A stretch of 11,599 bases of DNA, taken from JABMPO01 sp964539785. GTDB taxonomy: Bacteria > Fidelibacterota > Marinisomatia > Marinisomatales > TCS56. Of this stretch, positions 6,814-11,599 are shown in pieces. Position 1 is the stretch's first letter, and each line of letters starts with the position of its first letter. Position numbers and translations under genes: made by a program. The stretch spans positions 1-11,599 of the forward strand of contig CAZIJQ010000067.1 of assembly GCA_964539785.1 (NCBI GenBank), written 5' to 3'. Below the pieces are notes generated by a model that was not told the origin of the DNA, did not search any database, and was given only the letters and a program-made list of their open reading frames with translations.

Positions 6814-7617
6814 ATGAAAGATGCATTCAATCTCCCCTGGCGGCTAATGGCTGCCACCCTGTATGGACCACCTCGCGATGGTAAAATTATGGGAACTGTC
6901 GATGTTGACGTAACAGCTATTGATAGTTACATAAAAGATCAGCGGCGCCAAGGCAATAAACTGACTCTAACTACTTTTGTTGTAGTTGCTATCGGTCGCG
7001 CCTTAGCGAAATATCCTGACATAAATTGTCATATCAGGCGTGGGAGATTAGTACCACGCGATTATATTGATGTCATGGTGACGGTTGGCATCAAAGGCGG
7101 GGCAGAGATGGCTGCTGTTCGAATCAGAGATGCCCATGAGAAAACTGCCAGCCAAATTGCCGAAGAAATACGGACAATGGCTTTCGAATCCCGACAAGGG
7201 GAGGAAAGCAAGGTCATGCAGAATAAATACACGCTTACTAAAATTCCCTGGCCAATTCGAGGTTGGATATATAAACTGATTCGCTGGATAGTGCATGATC
7301 TGGGAATCAACTTAGGATTTATGGGGTATACGGATTCGGCATTTGGATCAATAGTGTTGTCCAATATCGGTACTATTGGATTGACTACCGGCTTCCCGGC
7401 ATTATTACCAGCAGCCAAAATTCCGGCTGTAGTGAATATGGGCAAATGCGAACTGAAACCGGTCGTTCGATCCAAAAAAGTGGTTGTACGGCTGATATTG
7501 CCACTGTCGGCCACATTCGATCATCGGATTGTAGATGGACTGCACGCTGGAAAAATGTCGCGTACAGTAGCCAGGTTACTGGCTAAACCAGAGGAACTTG
7601 ACCAATCCCCTCGATGA
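6814..7617 (+). CDS. Stand-alone E2-type acyltransferase catalytic domain
   Basis: A 267-residue protein of the 2-oxoacid dehydrogenase acyltransferase (E2) superfamily, the fold shared with chloramphenicol acetyltransferase. The active-site block FDHRIVDG places the catalytic histidine at 237 and the structural aspartate at 241; SNIGTIGL (183-190) is the other recognisable E2 element. True E2 subunits carry N-terminal lipoyl and E3-binding domains, and this protein has neither. No E1 or E3 gene lies nearby. Residues about 135-170 form an unusual insertion with aromatic and basic residues (WPIRGWIYKLIRW) that could lie on a membrane or cover the acyl pocket. The ATG at 6814 is the only good start after an in-frame TAA at 6802; no clear Shine-Dalgarno is visible. 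The acyl donor and acceptor are unknown. It ends 1 bp before the converging symporter gene. Confidence 0.85.
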   Translation: MKDAFNLPWRLMAATLYGPPRDGKIMGTVDVDVTAIDSYIKDQRRQGNKLTLTTFVVVAIGRALAKYPDINCHIRRGRLVPRDYIDVMVTVGIKGGAEMAAVRIRDAHEKTASQIAEEIRTMAFESRQGEESKVMQNKYTLTKIPWPIRGWIYKLIRWIVHDLGINLGFMGYTDSAFGSIVLSNIGTIGLTTGFPALLPAAKIPAVVNMGKCELKPVVRSKKVVVRLILPLSATFDHRIVDGLHAGKMSRTVARLLAKPEELDQSPR

Positions 7618-7618
7618 T

Positions 7619-9019
7619 TTATGGTTTTGGTACTACTCGTTTAAACTGTAGATAACCAGTTACCCGCCAGATAACCACAGCGATAACCCAGTATATAAGC
7701 AGGATTCCTAAAGCGATCCAATAACCTTCGATGGCGTTTTTATAGAAGGCGGTTGGGACGTTTAAAACCACTAACAATGGTATTCCCAGAAAAAGGGTGA
7801 TTCCGCTGCCGTAAACCGCATCTTCCGCTACAGGAGTCTTAAACTCCGGATCAACCACGCGCAATAAAACCAGAGCTGAATTTATTGTTCCGGTCATTTC
7901 GCCAAATAATTCCACAAAGCGTTCGAAGTGGTAATCATCAAATGCTCGGTAACAGAAATAATAAAGGATGCCAAATGTTGCCGGTCCAGCTAAAATTGAC
8001 ATAAACAGAATCGAGCGCCAGTACTGTCCCACAATCGTGATGCTGATTGCGGCCACGGCCCCTACTACCAGATAATCCAGAAACACGCCCATCCAGCGGG
8101 TCATTAATCCGGAATCAATTACATAGGCCGTCTTTGTTTTATCAAATATTTTCCTTACCAACAATGCGATCAGCAAGCCAAAAACGAAATGGAATGACCA
8201 GATCGTGGCGACAAAATCATGGGCACCCACATTTTCCAGAAAGGCTGTAAAAGCATAGCAAAAACCGTAGGTTAACAGGTAGACAAAACCGATGAGTCCA
8301 AATTGGAAAGCCATTGATTCGATTGCTTCCGAAGACATGGGCAGATGTCCAGCTACAGGATGATCGGTCTCTTTGTTGATTCCAATACGCATATCATAGG
8401 TAATATGGTCAGTTGATTTTATCAGGGCACTTTGGCCAGTGCGGATTCCCCAGTGAATTATTGCCATCCCGGCAAAGAAAGCAAACAAATAACCGATTGC
8501 CGCAAAAGTTAATCCAACCAGACCACCGCCCTCAAAACCCCAGTGTTCCCAACTATTGCCCATGGCATAGGCCAGGCCCGGTCCCATGCCAAAGCCCAGG
8601 GGAACCAGTAATCCAATTCCAGCAAACAGATCCGGTTTGATCGTATAAATCAGGATAAAAGCCACCAGTAAACCGATTGTTGCCTGCGCGATATAGGAAG
8701 ATAGGGAAGCAAAAGCTTTACTTAATGGACCCTTGCCCCATTGTTTTTTTTCTTGCCGCAAGCCCAGAGTTATGAATGTTAGGGCTAATAAATGGTAGAC
8801 ATATACTCCCAATCGCTCCGATGGCAAATCGATCAAGCCTAATCCCTGGCTGGCAATCAACAGGCCAATGGCACCAGCGATCAGATTATTGGGGATCAGA
8901 AAGCGCTGGAAAAACTTGATGTAACGTCGCAACAGGGTACCAATGAGAATGAATGAACTCAAATAGAGGAAGTCAAGTACGACAGCACGCAGATTAACAT
9001 CAAGATCCCAGGGATTCAT
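7619..9019 (-). CDS. Sodium/glutamate symporter (GltS)-like protein, copy A
   Basis: Inner-membrane protein of 466 residues with about 10-12 hydrophobic segments, related to the GltS/ESS family of sodium-coupled glutamate carriers. N-terminal FLIPNNLIAG (about 40-49) corresponds to the IPEPVAGG region of GltS. The two glycine-rich re-entrant regions of the inverted-repeat fold are seen as GFGMGPGLAYAMG and, near the C-terminus, FGEMTGTINSALVLLRV. It is longer than E. coli GltS (about 400), with a hydrophilic loop near residues 195-235. The start is supported by AGGAG 6 nt upstream of the ATG and by exact N-terminal register with copy B. It lies 21 bp downstream of copy B, so the two are probably one operon. 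The substrate may be glutamate or another small anion; the sequence does not decide. Confidence 0.85.
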   Translation of the reverse strand: MNPWDLDVNLRAVVLDFLYLSSFILIGTLLRRYIKFFQRFLIPNNLIAGAIGLLIASQGLGLIDLPSERLGVYVYHLLALTFITLGLRQEKKQWGKGPLSKAFASLSSYIAQATIGLLVAFILIYTIKPDLFAGIGLLVPLGFGMGPGLAYAMGNSWEHWGFEGGGLVGLTFAAIGYLFAFFAGMAIIHWGIRTGQSALIKSTDHITYDMRIGINKETDHPVAGHLPMSSEAIESMAFQFGLIGFVYLLTYGFCYAFTAFLENVGAHDFVATIWSFHFVFGLLIALLVRKIFDKTKTAYVIDSGLMTRWMGVFLDYLVVGAVAAISITIVGQYWRSILFMSILAGPATFGILYYFCYRAFDDYHFERFVELFGEMTGTINSALVLLRVVDPEFKTPVAEDAVYGSGITLFLGIPLLVVLNVPTAFYKNAIEGYWIALGILLIYWVIAVVIWRVTGYLQFKRVVPKP

Positions 9020-9040
9020 AATTCGCTCCTGAATTTTTTA

Positions 9041-10444
9041 TTAATTAGATTTTTGTTCGTAGCGTTTCCAGCCAATCAGGCCGGTAACTTTCCAGATTAT
9101 ACTTATGATCAGCCAGTAAGCTATGATAATTCCCAAGGTTATGACATAACCTTGGACGGAATTATTGAAAAATTGCATGGGAATTCCCAGTGAAAACAAT
9201 AGGGGTAAGCCCATGAATAGGGAAATTCCGCTACCATAAACTGCATCTTCGGCTACAGGTGTTTCGAATTCGGAATCGAGCACTCGCAGTAAAATCAGAC
9301 CGGAATTGGTTGTGCCAGTGAATTCGCCAAACATTTCCACAAATCGTTCGAAGTGGAAATCGTCGAAAGCCCGCCAGCAGACCCAGTATAAGGTGCCAAA
9401 GGTGGCTGGACCGGCGATTAGTGACATGATCGCTAGTGCTTCCCAATACTGACCAACGACTTTTATGCTGATAGCGGCAATGGCTCCCACGATCAAATAA
9501 TCGAGAAATACGCCCATCCCCCGGGTCATTAGTCCTTTATCAATAATGTACGAACGTCCTGACAGATCCAGTAATTTGCGGACGATAATGGCAATTATTA
9601 GTCCGAAAACAAAATGGAACGACCAGAAAATATCAACAAAATCGTGCAAATTGGCATTTGCCAGAGGAATCGAAACCAGTGAAATAAATCCATAGGTCAG
9701 CATATAAACAAATCCGATCAGACCAAGATGAAATGCCATGGGCTCAATGGCTTCTGTGGACATGGGCAAGCGTCCTGCAATGGGATGATCCTGGGCCTTG
9801 TAAATGCCGGTTTGCATTTCTTCGGTGATATGTTCGGTGCTGCGAATAGTATTACTTTTTTTAGTGCGAATACCCCAGCGGATGATTGCAATCCCGGCAA
9901 AATAGGCATAGATAAAACCAATTGCCGCGAAGGTAACTCCCACGGTACTGCCACCGGTAAATCCGTATTGTTCCCAACTGCCGCCCATGCTGGCCGCTAA
10001 TCCGGGTCCCATGGCAAAGCCCAAGGGGAGCAATAATCCGACACCGAGGAAAAGATCGGGATTGATTGTGTACATCAGGATAAAGGCCACCACCAAGCCA
10101 ATTATGGCTTGCAAGCAGATGATTGATAATCCGGCAAAACTTTTACTTAATGGTCCGCGACCCCAATTAGTTTTTTGTTGTCGTAATCCCAGAGCAATGA
10201 AAGTCAGGGCCAGCAAATGATAAATATAGGCAGTCAGACGTTCATTAGGCAGATCGATCCAGCCCAACACCTGAGTGCTGAAAATCAAAGCAATGAACCC
10301 CCCGATCAGATTATTAGGTATCAGAAAGCGCTGAAAAAATTTAATATAGCGGCGGGCCAGAGTTCCCACCAGGATGAAAGAGCTCATATACATAAAATCG
10401 AAAATAAACTCCACCATCGTAACTTCCATTTGCCAGAATTTCAT
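9041..10444 (-). CDS. Sodium/glutamate symporter (GltS)-like protein, copy B
   Basis: 467-residue paralogue of copy A and the first gene of the pair. It has the same architecture: the LIPNNLIGG segment, the GFAMGPGLAASMG re-entrant region, a hydrophilic loop with GIYKAQDHPIAGRLPMS, and C-terminal FGEFTGTTNSGLILLRV. By hand count, copies A and B differ at 36 of the 132 residues that follow the shared N-terminal 22-residue leader, so they are close but not recent duplicates. The ATG is preceded by GAAAGGG at 5-nt spacing. Differences fall in the re-entrant region (LAYAMGNSWEHWG in A, LAASMGGSWEQYG in B), so the copies could differ in substrate, or the two chains could form a heteromer. The promoter should lie in 10445-10708. 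Confidence 0.85.
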   Translation of the reverse strand: MKFWQMEVTMVEFIFDFMYMSSFILVGTLARRYIKFFQRFLIPNNLIGGFIALIFSTQVLGWIDLPNERLTAYIYHLLALTFIALGLRQQKTNWGRGPLSKSFAGLSIICLQAIIGLVVAFILMYTINPDLFLGVGLLLPLGFAMGPGLAASMGGSWEQYGFTGGSTVGVTFAAIGFIYAYFAGIAIIRWGIRTKKSNTIRSTEHITEEMQTGIYKAQDHPIAGRLPMSTEAIEPMAFHLGLIGFVYMLTYGFISLVSIPLANANLHDFVDIFWSFHFVFGLIIAIIVRKLLDLSGRSYIIDKGLMTRGMGVFLDYLIVGAIAAISIKVVGQYWEALAIMSLIAGPATFGTLYWVCWRAFDDFHFERFVEMFGEFTGTTNSGLILLRVLDSEFETPVAEDAVYGSGISLFMGLPLLFSLGIPMQFFNNSVQGYVITLGIIIAYWLIISIIWKVTGLIGWKRYEQKSN

Positions 10445-10708
10445 GATATCCCTTTCACTTGATTATTGGACAATCTTTATCAGAATTTTCAAAGATACTA
10501 CTTTTCCCCGGTTTTCATTGGATTGGATAGCAAACGGACCTCCCCAAGGTTGTTTTGATTCTTCCCCAAACCAAAGGCGAATATATGACATTAAGTATTT
10601 ATAGGAAACCCGCAATTTGGGTATTAATATGACCAATACTAACTTTGATTCTATCTATTGTCGTTGCTAAAATTGCGCGCTTTAAGAGCCAATTATAATT
10701 GACAATTT
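10445..10708. other. Intergenic region, divergent promoters
   Basis: This 264-bp spacer lies between the symporter pair (minus strand) and the tRNA gene (plus strand). Apart from the tRNA promoter near its right end, I see no gene, strong palindrome or RNA structure. The symporter promoter must lie in the left half, but no clear -35/-10 pair stands out. Confidence 0.4.
10673..10699 (+). promoter_or_regulatory. Promoter of tRNA-Ser
   Basis: A perfect TATAAT at 10694-10699 lies 9 nt before the first base of the tRNA. TTGCGC at 10673-10678 is a possible -35 box with a short 15-bp spacer. Transcription would begin almost at the mature 5' end, giving a very short leader. Confidence 0.5.
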
Positions 10709-10798
10709 GGAGGCGTGGCAGAGCGGTTGAATGCACCGGTCTTGAAAACCGGCAAGGGTTTACGCCCTTCAGAGGTTCGAATCCTCTCGCCTCCGCCA
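10709..10798 (+). tRNA. tRNA-Ser (anticodon UGA)
   Basis: The 90-nt sequence folds as a class II tRNA. The acceptor pairs GGAGGCG (10709-10715) with CGCCTCC (10788-10794), followed by discriminator G and an encoded CCA (10796-10798). The anticodon stem is CCGGT/ACCGG around loop CTTGAAA, with anticodon TGA at 10743-10745. A long variable arm (AAGGG/CCCTT) and the T arm AGAGG-TTCGAAT-CCTCT follow, as expected for serine. The gene is intact. Its last 16 nt (10783-10798) recur at 11262-11277, so this copy is the functional side of the repeat. Confidence 0.97.
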
Positions 10799-10848
10799 AC
10801 CTGCGTCCCGATGAATCGGGATCTTCGGTTGGCAGGCCAACTTTGCAC
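10783..10848 (+). repeat. Direct repeat, left copy (tRNA 3' end)
   Basis: Bases 10783-10841 match 11262-11320 perfectly (59 bp), and after one mismatch six more bases agree. The repeat begins in the 3' strand of the tRNA T stem, runs through the acceptor 3' strand and CCA, and continues 43 bp past the gene. Less exact similarity extends to about 10920, including a further block (10876-10907) that matches 11356-11387 with one difference. Confidence 0.95.
10795..10841 (+). other. Nested and alternative hairpins at tRNA 3' end
   Basis: GCCAACC (10795-10801), which includes the tRNA discriminator and CCA, can pair with GGTTGGC (10827-10833). Inside it, TCCCGAT (10806-10812) pairs with ATCGGGA (10815-10821). 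The segment GTTGGC (10828-10833) can instead pair with GCCAAC (10836-10841). The two folds exclude each other. The same structure is conserved base for base in the right repeat (11274-11320). No T-tract follows, so this is not a normal terminator. Confidence 0.55.
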
Positions 10849-10947
10849 CATTTGAAATAGTAAATTCAGGATATGGGCCAAACCCATGCCAGTTAAAGTT
10901 GGATTATGGGTGGGAGACCAACTTGTTGTTAGGAGTAGGTTGGACTA
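10823..10947 (+). repeat. Degenerate ~41-bp tandem repeats, left array
   Basis: Three diverged units can be set out at 10823-10864, 10865-10905 and 10906-10947. The shared core is GGCCAAC or GACCAAC near the start and GTTGGAT or similar near the end of each unit. The second unit closely matches the second unit of the right array (10876-10907 versus 11356-11387). Confidence 0.5.
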
Positions 10948-10989
10948 ATTTGCTTGATGTAATATATTTTTAAACGGAGGGCTTTGGAG

Positions 10990-11256
10990 ATGTGGTATGT
11001 GTATTGTTTGGAAAATAAAAGCAAGAATTATTTATATGTTGGTTCAACAAAGAATCTCAAGCGTAGAGTTATGGAACATAATGATGGATTGAGTAAATCA
11101 ACTAAACCATTTCTACCGCTGCTATTGACCTCATACATTGTTGTTAGCTCTGAAAGTCATGCACGAAAATTGGAGAAATATTTTAAAACTGGTTCCGGGA
11201 AAACCATCCTGAAGAAACGAATTTTACAAAACGAAGTCCCGGTTTCCGGGGCGTAG
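10990..11256 (+). CDS. Small GIY-YIG nuclease domain protein
   Basis: An 88-residue protein that is only a GIY-YIG domain, the fold of the UvrC N-terminus and of homing endonucleases. The paired motif appears as YVY (3-5) and YVG (16-18), followed by R25/R26 with EHN (29-31) and a likely metal-binding E62 in KLEKYFKTGSGK, so the active site looks intact. Start choice: GGAGG at 10976-10980 stands 9 nt before ATG 10990; a TTG at 10984 is too close to it. The gene has no DNA-recognition domain, so specificity must be intrinsic or come from a partner. It sits between two copies of the tRNA-Ser 3' end, and its stop is 5 nt before the right copy. The likely role is cutting DNA at or near the repeats; a repair function as in UvrC is the alternative. 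Confidence 0.88.
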   Translation: MWYVYCLENKSKNYLYVGSTKNLKRRVMEHNDGLSKSTKPFLPLLLTSYIVVSSESHARKLEKYFKTGSGKTILKKRILQNEVPVSGA

Positions 11257-11261
11257 TTTTG

Positions 11262-11327
11262 CCTCTCGCCTCCGCCAACCTGCGTCCCGATGAATCGGGA
11301 TCTTCGGTTGGCAGGCCAACCTTGCAC
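11262..11327 (+). repeat. Direct repeat, right copy (tRNA 3' end)
   Basis: Second copy of the 59-bp perfect repeat plus its short extension. It begins with the 16-nt tRNA-Ser 3' fragment CCTCTCGCCTCCGCCA (11262-11277) but has no tRNA 5' part, so no second tRNA is made. Only the downstream hairpin region is duplicated with it. Confidence 0.95.
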
Positions 11328-11466
11328 TGTGTCAAAATGGGAACTTCGGGATGCAGGCCAAACCCATGCCGGTTAAAGTTGGATTATAGTTGGCAGGCCA
11401 AACATGTACTTATTCAATGTTGGAACTTTGGGATACAGGCTAACTTGTGTCCTGTCGAACTGGGAA
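11302..11466 (+). repeat. Degenerate ~41-bp tandem repeats, right array
   Basis: Four diverged units are visible at 11302-11343, 11344-11385, 11386-11425 and 11426-11466, with lengths of 42, 42, 40 and 41 bp. A typical unit starts CTTCGGGATGCAGGCCAAAC and ends near GTTGGAA. A fifth unit may begin at 11467 (CTTTAATTG) but soon loses similarity. Confidence 0.65.
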
Positions 11467-11599
11467 CTTTAATTGAGACAATCGCTTGCGAATGACCGGG
11501 TTTTTTATCTTATACTTTTTTCCACATATTTTCTGTTAATCAAATTCCTGGTTAGCAGCATGCTGGATTTTGAGTGATTTGAAGGTAACCGAGCATTCT
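11467..11599. other. Non-coding right edge
   Basis: After the last repeat unit, two T-rich runs (11501-11506 and 11515-11521) follow without a convincing stem. A 10-bp palindrome, CAGCATGCTG, lies near 11560. No gene can be recognised before the window ends. Confidence 0.4.

Larger units (their letters stand above)
10783..11320 (+). mobile_element. Putative minimal tRNA-Ser-associated GIY-YIG element
   Basis: A single small nuclease gene is bounded by two perfect 59-bp direct repeats that contain the tRNA-Ser 3' end, with a period of 479 bp. Duplicating a tRNA 3' end is the usual trace of site-specific insertion at a tRNA gene, with the incoming copy restoring the tRNA. Here no integrase or transposase is present, and the only protein is a GIY-YIG nuclease, which other elements use for homing. 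Mobility is inferred from the arrangement; a local tandem duplication is the alternative. Confidence 0.45.

Noticed and set aside
10599..10887. Two overlapping minus-strand frames of 64-66 codons
   Set aside because: They are antisense translations of the tRNA-Ser gene (peptides such as RIRTSEGRKPLPVFKTGAF), a well-known source of false protein entries.
11238..11260. CCCGG-TTT-CCGGG hairpin at the end of the nuclease gene as a terminator
   Set aside because: The stem is only 5 bp, lies inside the coding sequence and is followed by just four T after a gap.
10783..11466. CRISPR array
   Set aside because: The repeats are degenerate and contiguous with no unique spacers, and no cas gene is present.
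11259..11495. 78-codon plus-strand frame after the nuclease gene
   Set aside because: It reads through the tRNA fragment and the tandem repeats. The protein only mirrors the repeats, and no ribosome binding site is seen.
711..11502. 13-bp match GAATGACCGGGTT at 711-723 and 11490-11502
   Set aside because: About one such match is expected by chance in a window of this size, and the flanks do not agree.
5722..11570. CAGCATGCTGG shared by 5722-5732 and a site near 11560
   Set aside because: An 11-bp match is expected several times by chance; no other similarity surrounds it.

Overview
The window reads as chromosomal DNA of an anaerobic, probably Gram-negative bacterium. The support is an oxygen-sensitive glycyl radical enzyme with its activase, a lipoprotein signal peptidase, and two large inner-membrane transporters of the sodium/glutamate symporter type. 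Codon use is moderately AT-rich, and the intergenic DNA is more so. A lineage cannot be fixed from sequence alone; an uncultured candidate phylum or a Bacteroidetes/FCB-type bacterium is my inference.

Layout from the left: an orphan AT-rich ORF at the edge (1-549); an intergenic stretch with two tight hairpins (741-800); lspA and a short-chain dehydrogenase, both on the minus strand (823-2243); a plus-strand two-gene operon of a radical-SAM activase and a glycyl radical enzyme that matches trans-4-hydroxy-L-proline dehydratase, HypD, at every active-site position I could check (2397-5565); a small helical protein on the minus strand (5733-6068); a single-domain response regulator (6361-6744); a stand-alone E2-type acyltransferase (6814-7617); two tandem paralogous GltS-like symporters on the minus strand (7619-10444); and a tRNA-Ser(UGA) gene (10709-10798) followed by an unusual repeat-flanked GIY-YIG nuclease unit (10783 to about 11466).

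The best-understood module is the hydroxyproline operon. The activase would install a glycyl radical on HypD, which dehydrates hydroxyproline to pyrroline-5-carboxylate for reduction to proline elsewhere in the cell. Two things are odd here: the activase has no usual start codon in front of its conserved N-terminus, and it lacks the ferredoxin-like cysteines common in this activase group.

The most intriguing region is the right end. The last 16 nt of the tRNA-Ser gene, plus 43 bp beyond it, are repeated perfectly 479 bp downstream. Between the copies lies one small gene, a GIY-YIG nuclease. Both copies run into degenerate tandem repeats of about 41 bp and carry nested, mutually exclusive hairpins that include the tRNA CCA end. 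There is no integrase. I read this as a minimal tRNA-associated nuclease element or cassette, but mobility is inferred, not shown.
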